This document shows, in pieces, positions 22,299-33,282 of a stretch of DNA of 64,000 nt. The stretch lies in NCBI GenBank assembly GCA_021292165.1, contig CM037876.1, forward strand, positions 36,167,075 to 36,231,074, read 5' to 3'. Positions within the stretch are counted from its first letter, which is position 1. Every line of letters begins with the position of its first letter. Under the pieces are notes generated by a model. The model had not been told where the DNA came from and made no database searches. It was given only the letters and a program-made list of their open reading frames with translations. The DNA is from Shinisaurus crocodilurus (Eukaryota; Chordata; Lepidosauria; Squamata; Shinisauridae). The position numbers and the translations under genes were made by a program.

Positions 22299-24600
22299 AT
22301 GAGCAGAGCAGAGACAGCCAAGGCACATTGGAACAATGGCTACTGGCGTTTCCAGCTCAGGGGCATACGTGCTGACTCTGCAGACCCCAGCCTGAAAGGG
22401 AGCCAGCGGGCTCTGTATGCATGGAAGACCCAGAAGGCTGTGCCATCAGTGGATCGTACAGCCCGGGCAGCAGAGATGCTTGCCTCCCTCACGAGTGGGA
22501 GCAGTGGACGCCAGCGAGGCCCCCTGGCCACCCTGTTTAATCGCCTCCTCCGATGAGGAGGAGAACAGGAATGGAGCCCAGTCCTCTCAGGGCGATACGG
22601 AGGGGTCTGATGAGGGGCTCGCTGAGTCGGTGGGGGAGTCAGAAGAACTTGATCTCCCCGATGCCCCCGGCACAAGGCCAGGGGCTGAGCGACCTGCAGG
22701 GGAGGACTGGCAGCGAACCAGAGAGGTGATGCAGCACCGGCGGGAGATGCTGTGCATGAGGCTAGAACTGGCCCGTCTGGAGGCACCCAGAGCCAACCCC
22801 ATAGTACACCCCCTCCGTGACCATTCTCCTGGGACCGTAAGCTGTTTCCCCTGTACCAGCATGGTCAGGACCCGATGACGTTCTTCACCCTGTTTGAGAC
22901 CACCTGCCAGGAAGAAATGGTGCCGGATCACCGCTGGATGTCGATCCTGCGCACCCAGGTGAGGGGGGAGCTGGCGGAATTATTGGGGCTGCTGACCCAG
23001 AGTGCACCCATAGACTATGACACTTTTAAGAGGGCAGTCCGGCAGCGGTTTGCGCTCACCTCCAAGCACTGCCATTGAAATTCCGCCAGGGGCAACCCCT
23101 TGTGAGAGCTGGACTGACCCGGGTACAAAAGCTTCCCTAGCCAGTGACCCTCAGTCCCAGTCACGCAGGCGGAAGGAGGAGATAATAGCAGTTAATAAAG
23201 ATTAAAGAGTTTATTTGTAAGACCCAATTACATGGGATTAAGGCAAACAATGCATCTCTTACTCACTACATCATTGCAGATACAAATCCAATACCCCAGT
23301 GGTAAGGCTAGATGAAGTGAAGTCCAGAACAAGAAACATGTCGAGTCGAGACGAGCAAGACAGCAAGTGAGAGGAGAAGAGGGGAGGAGGAGTGAAGCTA
23401 TCAACAAGTGTGTTAGCTTTATACCACAGACCCTGTACCTATAAATAGGATATTACTCACCCCAGTTGTATAACCTATTCATCAACATGTTGATTCCAAA
23501 CCTGTCCAAGGCTGCTGAGTCATATCACCTTGAGACTATGTCTTGTGACTAAAGACTTTGTGTACTTCATCTCAAGAGACATCCTCCATGTCAGGTGATA
23601 ATCCTGATGTCAGGTGGTAATCTCATTCTGCCTATGCAAAACCTAACACCCCTGTCAGGGCAGACCTATGGCTCTTGGGTGGCACGACTAGGGCAAGCCT
23701 GGGATGCTTGGTTGGAAGCCACGGGAAGGTGCAGCTGGGAAGAACTACGGGAACTGATGATTTTGGAGCAGTTCTATGCAACCATCACTGAAGACCTGGC
23801 CACCACCATCCGAGACCAGGAACCAACCACCAGCCTAGAAGCCTCCCGGTTAGCAGATCAAATGGGGCTCTACCATCAGCCCAATACCAACTGGGCAGGA
23901 GTCCCCAACTGCCCCAGCAATAAAGGGAGCAGGGACAGAACCCCTCCGAAGGCAAGGGAAGAGGTGGTCCCCAAACCCAAAGGGTGCCCTAATGCCAATG
24001 TCAGTTCGAGTTCCAGTGGGTGCTTCTACTGCAAGGAGTTGGGTCACATCAGGAGAAACTGCCCCAAGCTGAAAGGGAAGAATAAGGAGTCGCGTGGGCT
24101 GCCGAGCAAAGTAGGTTGGGTTGTCGCCCCCACCTAGACTCATCCAGAGGACTTCCCAAGGGGATGATTCGGATGATCTGGCGCACGGGGGCCGGCTCCC
24201 CAGGGGTCGCCCCCCAAGCTTCACTTCTAAGGATCGTGTCCCCAGAGCAGATGCGCTGGAGCCAAAACCAATTCTGTGAGTCCATCTGTGTTAACCATGT
24301 TCCCTACCTGGGGTATCGGGACACAGGGGCGGATGTAACTGCTTTGTCCTGGGGAAGTGTGAGGGAGTCTCAGTTCTTGCACGGACAAACCTGTGCCATT
24401 AAGCCCTAAAATTCCCTGGACACATAGGAGTGCCCCTTGCCTGAGTTTTGGTGAAATACCAGGGGTGGGAAGGAGAGATGGATGTAATGGTATATGGCCA
24501 AAGGGAGTGGGGAATCATCATCGGTAATGACTTGGCATACCGAGTGGCTAAAATGGGCATAATGACCCGCAGCCAGACCAAGCGGCAGACTCCGGCAGCG
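22299..24600 (+). pseudogene. Degenerate gag-protease of LTR retrotransposon (SCAN-like, CCHC knuckle, DTGAD)
   Basis: Coding remnants lie in several frames. 22417-22840 is acidic, with a coiled-coil-like Arg/Leu-rich helix (about 22700-22790). 22875-23063 holds the gag core helices (TFFTLFE ... VRQRFAL). After the inserted LTR, 23655-24137 holds a SCAN-like stretch (LRELMILEQFYATI, about 23740-23790) and a CCHC zinc knuckle CFYCKELGHIRRNC (about 24020-24063). A later frame shows the retropepsin signature DTGAD at 24321-24335, then GIIIGNDLAY and MTRSQTKRQ. Gag packages RNA and protease matures the particle. Frameshifts, stops and the LTR insertion make it non-functional. The SCAN domain of vertebrate zinc-finger proteins is thought to derive from this type of gag. 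Confidence 0.8.
23101..23648 (-). mobile_element. Solo LTR (548 bp) inserted in gag, antisense
   Basis: Starts TGTGAGAGC and ends CCTAACA on plus. Flanked by a perfect 5-bp duplication CCCCT (23096-23100, 23649-23653). On the minus strand a TATA box TATAAAGC (23416-23423) is followed ~200 bp later by AATAAA (23210-23215), so the LTR reads leftward. It splits the gag coding sequence. Confidence 0.88.
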
Positions 24601-24970
24601 GTAGGCACCCCCCCCCCCGAATCTTCTCCAAGACCCGGCAGTCCCTTGACCCACCCTTGCCTGGAGGATGAAGGGTCTCCCCAAGTTCCAGCTGGGGAGC
24701 CCTGCACTGGTCCCCATGGACTTCGGGGTCACCACTGCCTTTCAAGGAGCCCGGCGGGATGACCCCTCCCTGCAGGGCTGTCGTGCCGAGGCAGCCCCAC
24801 ACCTATCGTCAGAGCAGGCTGCTTCACCAGCGCAGTTTTTCTGGGACAGTGCCAGTGGAACTCTGTATCGTGAGTTCACGCCCAGGCGGGGGGGCTAGGC
24901 AGGGACAGCAGAAATGGCAACTGGTGCGGTTCCCCAAGTGTACCGAGCTGCGGTCCTCCAGTCCTTTATA

Positions 24971-25124
24971 AAATGTATCTCCTAAGGCTTAGCTATTGGT
25001 AGTAAGTGCTTTAATCTAAAATATGCTGGTATTTTTGGTATGTTGACCCCACTCCCTTTTGCCTTTGGCCAGGCCCACCCCTGGAATGTGTCCCCCGAGA
25101 GCTTCTCCACAATGGAATTTGGCC
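24971..25124 (+). mobile_element. hAT-type element, right half of a split copy
   Basis: Continues the 21344-21489 element (TCTCCTAAGGCTTAG...GGAATTTGGCC) after the LTR insertion. The last ~30 bp of the element, including the right TIR, are missing. The first five bases, AAATG, are the duplicated target. Confidence 0.83.
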
Positions 25125-25356
25125 AACGGGATGTGTGTTTTTGTTGTCGCCGCTGTAAAAACAAACACCGAAGTAAATGTTCAGTGGCATTTTAAGGGCT
25201 TTGATGTATTATTGGTGATTTTGGCAGTGTGTTTGTGTGTTCCTCTAGAAATGCATGGATTGAAGCACTTACTCCATGCAGGATGGCTTAATGTGTAAAT
25301 TCTAGGTGCTGGGACTCAACTTCACCTGGAAGTCCTGCTCATGGTCTGTCTGCAAT

Positions 25357-25498
25357 AGGCCATTTTTCTTAGTGGGGAGACCAGAGCACCTGTGCATGTT
25401 TTAATACACCATTTCCTTTATGTACAACTCCCTGTGTGTATTCAAACATGCACCAGGTTGCCATGGCCTCCCCACTAAGAAAAGGCCTACCTTTGTGG
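25357..25498. mobile_element. Hairpin MITE (142 bp)
   Basis: Left AGGCCATTTTTCTTAGTGGG is mirrored on the right by CCCACTAAGAAAAGGCCT; similarity extends inward to CATGCAC/GTGCATG. No clear target duplication. Confidence 0.75.
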
Positions 25499-25984
25499 GG
25501 CTGGGGGTGGGGAGAGTCTGGCTGGCATCTATAATTTTAGATGTAAAAACGGGAGGCAGAGTAGAAGCCTAAACCTCCCAACTCCAGAAAGCAATATCCT
25601 AACCACACAGCCACAGGACACGATGGAAAGGAAAACAGTCCTATGTAGGAATGAAGTCCATGACTCTGTCCCTGCCCCCTTAAGGCCACTCCAAGGGATC
25701 TTAGCCATATTGCCCTGTAATTTATATCACTTTATGCATGTCCCCCCCCCACACACACATTTATATGTGAACCGCTTAGATATTTTATTATATTAAATGG
25801 TATATAAGTATTACAAATAAATATAGAGGAAGGGGTTAAGTCAGGAAAATGATGTGGGGAAGAGGGTTGACTCCTTCCCCCAGTGCCATGGTCCCAATCC
25901 AAATGCCTCCTCCACTCAGATGCATCTACCTTTTTAAAAAAAAAAACCTGCAAGACAGCTGGTCATGGATCTGCTGATGTCCCA

Positions 25985-26215
25985 TCTAGTTTGACCCCCA
26001 GGGGAGCATAAGAATATAAGAAGAGCTGGACCAAAGGCCTTTCTAGTCCAGTATCCTGTTTCCCACAGTGGCCTGCCAGATGCCTCCGGGAAGTCCACAA
26101 GCAGGACATGAGGTCAACAGGCCTCTCCCACTGTTGTTCCCCAGCCACTGGTATTCAGAGACATGCTGCTTCTGGTCCCGAAGATAGCTCATAGAGATCA
26201 TAACTAGATAGCCTT
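25985..26215. repeat. Interspersed repeat, second copy of the 20.9-kb family
   Basis: Pattern GTCCAGTATCCTGTTTCCCA, CAGTGGCCTGCCAGATGCC, AAGTCCACAAGCAGGACATG, TATTCAGAG, a widely dispersed squamate repeat. No coding signal. Confidence 0.6.
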
Positions 26216-26239
26216 AACTAGTGATGGGTGCACTTACCC

Positions 26240-26631
26240 TAGGGGTGGGTAATCCGCCCACCACCTGACTCAGCGGCATGCCCAGCGAGCACTGCCACCA
26301 TGCGAGCCAAGCCAGGCTGAAAGTGAGTGCCAGCTGAGGCACTCGCTGGACTTCCAGGTTCCCAGCGCCATGTTGTTTATGTAAAAAATGGTGTAAGATA
26401 TGTTAAAAGCGGCCATGATTTGCGTAACTTGCGCAAATCGCGGCCATTTTTAACGTATCTCACACCATTTTCTATATAAACAACACTAGCGCCAGGAACC
26501 CAGAAGTCACTTCCTTGGCTTGGGCCAGGGAAGCAGGTAGGGTGAGTGGAGCTCGGGGGGGGGGGGTCAAGCCTGGTGAGTTTGCTGGACTTCCACCCCA
26601 CCCCCCCAATCGAGCTCCGTACACATCCCTA
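26240..26631 (+). mobile_element. hAT-like palindromic element, copy 1 (~392 bp)
   Basis: Ends TAGGGGTGGGTAATCC and (right, complemented) TAGGGATGTGTACGGAG. The core is a strong palindrome: AAAATGGTGTAAGATA...CACCATTTT flanked by GTTGTTTA/TAAACAAC. An inverted relative lies at 63076-63456. No target duplication was found for this copy. Confidence 0.7.
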
Positions 26632-26739
26632 AACCCTGAATGCATTCATAATTTACTTGGAAAGTAATAAATTCATCCCGATGAGAATTCTCAAATCTCA
26701 TTCCATGTATATGGGGTTTTACACATGTGCAATATCAAG

Positions 26740-27520
26740 GTTTTCTTGACTGGGCAGGAGGATGGTGATCTGAAAGTGGGGGAATTGACATCTGTTCCTC
26801 TGTCATGGTCAGATCACTTCCTATTGAGGTTTAGACTTTCAGCAGCCTTTCCCCTCTGCAAGGGTGGGGGGCCTATTAAAATGGTCCACCCCCAGAGGTT
26901 AATGGATTCCGATGGATTCCAGAAGGCTCTGGGGGACTTTCCTGCTGGTATGGCTGGTGGTCCTGTTGAAGCCCAGGTTGTTTTGTGGAATGCAGAGTTA
27001 ACCCGGGCGGTTGACACAATCGTACCCAAGCACCCTCTCCCTCTTGGCAGAGCCCTGGCCAGCTCCCTGGTACATACCAGAGCTGAGGGCAATGAAGCAA
27101 GAGGGAAGACGGCTGGAACGCAGGTGGAGGAGAACGCTTGCTGAATTTGATGGAACACAGGTTAGAGCTCATTATTGAGCCTACTCTGTGATAGTGAGGG
27201 TGGCAAGGAGAAAATTCTTTTCCACCACCATTGCATCTTCTCAGTGCCGTCCAGCGGCGCTTTTCCGAGTGGTCCGTGGCCTTTTACACTCTGGGCCAGC
27301 GAGACAGTGGTAAAACCCTCAGTTGCATGCTGTGATGAGTTTGCACGGCACTTTGAAGATAAAGTTGCTCAAATTCGTCATGAATTGGACACAATTAGTG
27401 CAGCTCCATTAGTAGAGGTGTCCAGAACACCGTCTAGTCTGGTTTTGTTGAATGAATTTCAGTTATTGAGGCCCGAGGAAGCAGACATGGTGCTTGGCCA
27501 AGTCCGGTCGACCACCTGTG
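26740..27520 (+). mobile_element. L2/CR1-type LINE coding fragment
   Basis: Plus-strand frames carry the end of the endonuclease (SWSDHFLLRF, near 26802-26831), the linker signature MVHPQRLMD (~26880-26910) and, further on, CDEFARHFEDKVAQIRHEL (~27330-27390). These are typical of the region before the RT in L2/CR1 LINEs. Frames are interrupted, and the RT is absent because a GC-rich repeat cluster follows. Confidence 0.75.
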
Positions 27521-28318
27521 TGCCGGCATGGCAGCGCGCGAGGCTTATTACAGTAATACCTCGGATTACGAGTAACCCGGTTTGCGAGCTACTCGTAAGA
27601 CGAGGAAAATTTTAGCATAAATTTAGATTTGAAAGATGAGCAAGTCTCGCAGCACGAGCCACTGCCGCTTTCAAATTGAAATTTATGCTAAAAGCATGTG
27701 GAGGCGCCGGCGGCCAGCTCCCTGTCAGGGAGCCCCTGAGCGGTGTGGCTGCTCGCTGGGCCAGCGCCTCCCACTGCTTTCTTGAGCCCTGTGGAGGCGA
27801 GGTGCGGCCGCTCGCTCAACTAGCACCTCGCGCTGCTGCACCACCTCCCTGCCCGGAGCCGCTCCGCTTTTCCCTACCTTTGCCAGCGGCTGCTCGCTCT
27901 GCTGGCGCCTCGCGCGCTGCCATGCCGGCTCCTGGGCACGGAAGCGGCACAGCAGCGCGAGGCACCCGTAGAGCGAGTGGCTGGGCTGCGTCTCCCTGGC
28001 AGGGAGAGAGGTGGAGCCGCTCCGCTGTTCCACTCCTCTCCGCTGTTTAAACTTTAAAATAGTTTTTCTCCGCTCCCCCCTACCTTTACCAGCAGCCACT
28101 CGCTCTGCTGGCGCCTCGCGTGCTGCCATGCCGGCTCCTGGGCACGGAAGCGGCACAGCAGCGCGAGGCGACCGCAGAGCGAGTGGCCGGGCTGCATCTC
28201 TCTGGCAGGCTCCCTGCCAGAGAGACGCGGCCCGGCCAGTCGCTCTGCGGTCGCCTCGCGCTGCTGTGCCGCTTCCGTGCCCAGGAGCCGGCATGGCAGC
28301 GCGCGAGGCGCCAGCAGC
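27520..28318. repeat. CpG-rich palindromic repeat cluster
   Basis: A ~125-bp unit (27873-28005) recurs directly at 28082-28210, then in inverted form at 28210-28318, making a near-perfect palindrome centred near 28210 (CTGGCAGGCTCCCTGCCAG). The motif GCCGGCATGGCAGCGCGC also occurs at 27522-27541. CpG density is far above the surrounding intron, and long frames on both strands follow from that composition. Confidence 0.85.
27551..27700. mobile_element. TA-flanked (Tc1/mariner-like) MITE, left part
   Basis: Begins with TA then CAGTAATACCTCGGATTACG, the same TIR as the complete copy at 55241-55521. An inner hairpin pairs TTTTAGCATAAATTTAGATT with its near complement ending at 27694. The right TIR is missing, replaced by the CpG-rich palindrome. 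Confidence 0.65.
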
Positions 28319-28450
28319 TTAGCATATGAGAGTTCCTGGGTTTGATCCCTGGCTAGCAACAGTCTCCCAAGAAAACAAGATGTAGGAAGAGCTATACACA
28401 CACACCTGAGATGGGCCTTGGGTGCTGCTCTGCCTCATGCAGCAAAATGT
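28319..28450 (+). mobile_element. SINE-like fragment
   Basis: GGGTTTGATCCCTGGC (B-box-like), then a tail with CACACACAC. Fits a tRNA-derived SINE remnant cut on its left by the palindrome cluster. Confidence 0.4.
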
Positions 28451-29176
28451 ATTGGGCCAGACTTGCTGAAGGGAGTCAGAAGGATATTGAACCCCTGGGA
28501 CCTCCTTTCTCACCCTTTCTTGCCCTCCAGTAGCATGAGTATAGGGCAAGATGAAGACCCTTAGGTGTGGTGGGCTCTAGGTGGTGGAAAACCCACTGTC
28601 CCCCCTTTCCTGTGTGTGCGCTCATCTGAGGTGAGGAACAAGAGGAGGTGGCTAACCATCACAAGAGCAGAGACAGTTTAAATATTCACAGCTTTTATTA
28701 AACAGCATCAGTTATCGAGTGAGTTCTGAAAGCATCAGAGATGAAGGGAGTTGCCAACCTTATTGTTCATAAAGGGCACCTGTGTTGTTGTTGTTTTTAA
28801 CTTGCATAACAGACTAACAGTGAATAGTACATCCATGCTAGGTAATGCTGCACCTGTTACAATCCCCTCAGTCATACTCTCAAAAATGGCACAGCAACCC
28901 TATAAAAAAGGCAGCAACTGCACAGAGGAAAAACTGGCTTCCCACTGCTCTCCGTTGTAGATGAGCAGGCCTTGCTGTTGGTCTGTATGGCATGGAGGTG
29001 GAGAACATATTTAGCTCCATGGTGAACAGTCACTTGGTTGCCTGTAGGGGGACAAGGAAGACATGGGTATGGTAATGAGCTATAGCTAGCAGCTGCAAAA
29101 GATAGTTCCTGTGACCAAGTGTTCATTAAGGGTTGTTGCATGAATAAGCGAGAAAGGGTAGATTATCATGTAGATT
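28451..29176. other. Intronic sequence, unclassified
   Basis: Contains TTTTATTAAAC near 28690, possibly an antisense poly(A) signal of an old LTR, but no boundaries could be set. Confidence 0.35.
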
Positions 29177-29519
29177 AGGGGTGTTGAACCTCTTTCAGCC
29201 TGAGGGTTTCAGAGAAGCTCTCCGGCTGCTTTCCAGTGGTGGGTGAGGCCAAAGGCAAAAGGGGCAAGGCCAAAACATACCAGCATGTTTTAGCTGAAAG
29301 CTCTTCCTGCCAGAAACTAAGCCTTAGGAGAAGCATTTCAGCCTTTTAGGATGGGGGAAATACTGCACAAAAGAAGGAAACCACCAAACGATGGGTCATT
29401 GGAGGAAAGGGGGTGGGGCCAGAGCAAGGGGACATGGCTATCTGGGGAACTCCAGAGGGCCAGATTTGATCCCCAGGAGGGCCATATTTGATCCCCAAGC
29501 ATGAGGTTCTATACCCCTG
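29177..29519 (-). mobile_element. hAT-type element (CAGGGGTGGGGAACC family), inverted copy
   Basis: Reverse-complement relative of 52494-52838. The right end, reversed, reads CAGGGGTATAGAACCTCATG; the left end reads AGGGGTGTTGAACCTC. The internal AAACCACCAAACGATGGG matches the family. Confidence 0.8.
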
Positions 29520-31611
29520 ATCTAGGGGCTGTTCCATCCTACATAATTCAGCCTAGTTCTCCATTTTCTATTGGCAGTCCCTCATATGGGATTTTTCACC
29601 TACTGGGAGAGATAATACTCACCCATCCAATGAAGGGTGTTGTCATGGAAGTCTGTCTCCAGTATCTGTTGGTTCTGCTTCATATATCCTGATTCATGAG
29701 TGTTTGGCCAATAGTAGCAAGAGGTGAACCAGAGAGCTTGGTGTTCCCTGTGTTGACTGTGCTTCCCATTGCCTTCACCAGTGCATGGTGGGAGCTTACT
29801 TGAATTCAGGGGTTTGCTGACAACAGAGACCCCCTTACTGCAAACTGCACTCTGTGTGGGGACATAGCTTAACCTGTTCAGTAAGAGAAAAGGTTCTTTA
29901 GTTAGTCCACACTTACCCCTTAGTTCAGGTGGTGATGGTTGGGAGACACTCTGCAAGTATGGGTATTTGGGCACACCCATATCTTTTCGTGGAAGTTTAA
30001 AGGGCAGGAATGGAGTAGGAGTAAATGTTACACATTGAAGCATGGGTTCCCTCCTCCCTGGTGAGTTTCCCTCTCATGCCTACCTGTGTGGAGTGTTTTA
30101 TCCTTACAGCCCGACTCGCAGGAGTAGAGCTGAGATTCCGGATGGGTGTTAATGCCAGGAGTTCCGAGGCAGGATACCTGCAAGGATTCTGAGAATACAA
30201 GTAATATTCAGCTGCCCTCTTTCTTTGTAGTAGTTTTGTTCTCCCGGGTAGCTGGGTGTTTCTTATTTGTGCAACATGCCCCATCACCAAGTTTATACTT
30301 CTGTGGTCTTGGTTCACTATATATGTTTATACCTGTGGGATCAGTAGAATGATGTATCCCCATGCCACACAACTTGAAAAAGGTGCACTGCGCTCTCTAG
30401 TTATGAATGTATGTACTCCTGGTGGTGTGCTGAACTTGGAACTCTATCCTCCATTGTGATGTAATTTTTTTTCACCAGTATAACACTGTGCTCTGCTGGT
30501 GCATGGGGCTGCTTTCAGACAGAGGGCTCCTAGCACTACCAGTTAGAAGGCATTGTGCAACTACTCCATCTTTTTCTCTTTAAGAAGGAAGACAGAAGAA
30601 GCAGAGGGAAAACATGGAGGGTTACAAGAAGACAACGACATCTGGACCCCCCCTGTAAAATGCCGTGAATCGGGCAGGTCAATGGTCCAATAAAAGTCCA
30701 TCTAGAAGCACCCTGGGTAATTTGGGGGCAATCCTATCCCATTTAATGGGTTATGTTGTGGCATAGGATGATGCTGTTAATCTTTTATTTTTAATCTTTA
30801 CTTCTCAAGTGTTTGGTTGAATTTTAAATCTGATTTAATCTGTTTCATCTTATTGAATTGTGTTTATTGATGGAAGATTTTGTTTGTTTGTTTTGGTTTT
30901 GCTGTACAAGGTTTGTATTGCAGCAATCTGATGTTTATGGCTGCTAATGTTTTATTTTATTGTTACATATTTAACCATATTAATTTATCTTGTTTAATTT
31001 CATTTTCTCTGCTAGCATAGGCAATATATTTGGAAGGGTGCTTTATATATAAATTTAGTTTATATATAAATAAAATAAATACATACATAAAAATGGTTGT
31101 GTGAATTAGACCAGAACTATTTTGATAAGGTCAATGGTGAGATTTCATATGCCAGACAGGAGATTCCTTCAAGCTTTTTGACATCATCTGAAGGCAAAGC
31201 CTTTATCTTTACATAAACTCAAATGTTATTCATAATGCACCCTCATTTTTGTCAACATAAGAATAAAAGAAATGAATTATTTTCAAGGAACAAAGAAAAA
31301 CCAAATAATGTACTGCATCATTTAGAGTTGGGCAGAAATTCTATAGTACTGTTTTGCTTCTACATTGCCAGCAGCTTAAAAGGGACAGCAGATTTCACTG
31401 AAAAGATTATAGTTTGAAATACAAAGGTCATTTCATTGAACCGAAATAGCAAAACAACAACAAATCACCCACCAAACTCAGAACGATTTATAAAATGCAT
31501 TTGTTTTAAATATTGTAATATTGTTTTTCTTTAAAGCCACATTTGTCAGGAAAGCAATATAACAACAACAAAAAAGTTTAAGATTAACATGGAGGCTGCA
31601 GTTCCATATTT
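29520..31611. other. Intronic sequence with possible LINE 3' tail remnant
   Basis: 29520-30720 unassigned. 30725-30775 is a tiny GCAATCCTATCCC/GGCATAGGAT hairpin. 30770-31090 is T-rich, ending in TATAAATAAAATAAATA, resembling the 3' UTR of an L2-like LINE. No exon. Confidence 0.4.
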
Positions 31612-31620
31612 TTATTTAGT

Positions 31621-31775
31621 CTTTCATAGATTTCATAGATCATAGAGTTAGAAGGAGCCTACAAGGCTATCGAGTCCAACCCCCTGCTCAATGCAGGAAA
31701 CTAGAGGAGGAGTCTCCCATCCAAGTAATAACCAGGCTTGACCCTGCTTAGCTTTCCACGCTCAGACAAGCTGAG
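31621..31775 (-). mobile_element. CR1-like LINE 3' end (antisense)
   Basis: CATAGATCATAGAGTTAGAA ... ATCGAGTCCAACCCCCTGCT is the usual antisense 3' end of sauropsid CR1, with CATAGAT-type terminal words. A second copy is at 43062-43195. Confidence 0.7.
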
Positions 31776-31879
31776 CCAGCATAAGCCACAGGCCTGTTTA
31801 TTTATGAATGTGTTGAACAGATACAGAAAATACTTCATAAAAATCAAAACAAGGAAAAGAAAGTTCTTGTTAACGTAAG

Positions 31880-32250
31880 AATTAAGTTTCTGTTCCAGAA
31901 CCCCCACCCCGATAGACACAGCTTTCCCCCCTCCCAGCCACCAGGGAAAGCTCTGCAGCGGCTCCTCTTCCAAGGTCGGAATAGAGAACTCAGAAGACAG
32001 ATAGGGAGGGAGGAAAGGGGGCATGACAGTGTGCGGGAAGGGGAAGACTGAAGGGAGACATGGATCCACAAGCCTCTCTGTTGCCACCCCCACCCACCAC
32101 TGACTGGGTAAGTCAGCTAGATGGGCTCAGAGGCTTGTCTAGCTAAAGATGCTTAAAGGATGACCAGGAGGCGAATATCCTTCCATCGCTCCTCCCACCC
32201 TGCCTGGCTTTTGCTGGCTAGATGAAGGGCTCCGATCTCAGAGCCCTCTG
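31880..32250. repeat. G+C-rich MITE-type repeat related to 18.2-19.0 kb
   Basis: Shares CTAGATGGGCTCAGAGGC and CACCCTGCCTGGCTT words with the 18.8-18.9 kb region. Non-coding; boundaries unclear. Confidence 0.5.
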
Positions 32251-32310
32251 TCTATCAAGTGTCAATCACATGGGACTAAGTTCTAGGTCTGTTTTCAGCA
32301 AATACTGTCA

Positions 32311-32615
32311 TAGGAACATAGGAAGCTACATTATACTGAGTCAGACCAATGGTCCATCTAGCTCAATACTACCAACGTCCCCATCCTGGTGCCCTTCAGA
32401 TGTTTTGCTACAACCCCCATCAGCCCCTGCCAGCATGGCTAATGGTTGGAGATGATAGGGAGTTGTAGTCCAAAACACCTGATTGGCATCCGGTTGGTGA
32501 CTGGCCATGGCTCACCAGGGCTTGAGACTGGGGAACATTCCCAGCTGCAGCTGGAGATGCCAGAGACTGAACCTGGGATCTTTTGCAGGCACCATGTGCT
32601 CTACCCTGAGTTATG
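32311..32615 (-). mobile_element. tRNA-derived SINE (antisense) with inner hAT-type MITE
   Basis: Reads leftward: B-box-like GATCCCAGGTTCA near 32570-32582, and the 3' part CTGAGTCAGACCAATGGTCC near 32336-32356. A separate element (about 32371-32500, CTGGTGCCCTTCAGATG ... AGTTGTAGTCC) sits in its middle. Same SINE family as 50337-50490 and 52172-52465. Confidence 0.7.
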
Positions 32616-32775
32616 GCTCTTCCCTTTCAATTCGTATTCCCTTTGTCATCATAGGAACACCTGAGGGCCACTGGCGGCCCCCGGTCACCTCAGCTTTGGC
32701 TTTCCACCTCTCTATGGGCCTTACAGTGAAGAACACTGCACTATGTGGTGCATAGACTGCCACATAATACACTGC

Positions 32776-32874
32776 TAACAGCACAATCATACACATGTAT
32801 ACTCACAAGTAAGACCCAATGTGTTCAATGGAGCTTACTCCCAGGAAAGTGAGTACTGTATAAGACTGCAAACT
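32776..32874. mobile_element. Short GCAATCC-type MITE
   Basis: CAGCACAATCATACACATGT at the left, CTGTATAAGACTGCA at the right, with ACTCACAAGTAAG / CTTACTCCCAGG inside. Very common squamate miniature element type. Confidence 0.6.
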
Positions 32875-33051
32875 AAGTGATAGTTTTGAACTGTTGATAA
32901 CATATTGTAGGACAATTCTATTTTTCTAGTGTATCTTTACCAAAAGAACCATCACCCTCTTGGTTTATAAATCAGCGAAGGATAGAACTGTTGTAGAGTC
33001 AATGAATACCTACATATAGTGTGCAGTGAAGAACTTTCAGCCATGCATGAT

Positions 33052-33282
33052 AGCCAGTGTGGCATAGTGGTTAGAGTGTCAAGAGCTAGGACTTGGGAGA
33101 TCTAGGTTCAAATCCCCACTCAGCCATGATCATCACTGAATGACTTGGGGCATTCACTGTTTTTCAACCTAACCTACCTTGTAGGGTTCTTGTAAGGATA
33201 AAATGGGGGGTGGGGAGAACCATGTATGCTGCCTTGAGCTCATTAGAGGAAATATGGGATATAAAGAAATAAATAAATAAAA
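33052..33282 (+). mobile_element. tRNA-derived SINE with (AAAT) tail
   Basis: A box region GGCATAGTGGTTAGAGTG (33061-33078), B box GGTTCAAATCC (33105-33115), then a conserved body and an AAATAAATAAATAAAA tail. Transcribed by RNA polymerase III in its active form and mobilised by a LINE. Three relatives: 50908, 56521 and 63513 (antisense). Confidence 0.88.

Larger units (their letters stand above)
21490..24970 (+). mobile_element. Ty3/gypsy-like LTR retrotransposon, internally deleted, SCAN-type gag
   Basis: Inserted in a hAT element with a 5-bp AAATG target duplication (21485-21489, 24971-24975). It begins TGTGAAGAG. A 5' LTR appears to end at 22210 in CAGTCCTTTACA, followed at once by TGGTTGTAGAGGTGGG, a plausible tRNA primer-binding site. 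Broken gag and protease coding sequence follows, but there is no polymerase or integrase and no full 3' LTR. The right end, CAGTCCTTTATA, matches only the LTR tip. It is interrupted by a solo LTR at 23101-23648. The gag style resembles Gmr1-like elements of reptiles. Confidence 0.8.

Noticed and set aside
27676..28322. Long frames on both strands (up to 189 codons)
   Set aside because: They fall in a CpG-rich palindrome repeated several times; the peptides are Ala/Arg/Pro-rich mirror images without family features.
33052..33120. tRNA gene
   Set aside because: A and B boxes are present but the cloverleaf is poor, and the sequence continues into a conserved SINE body with an AAAT tail; several copies exist in the window.
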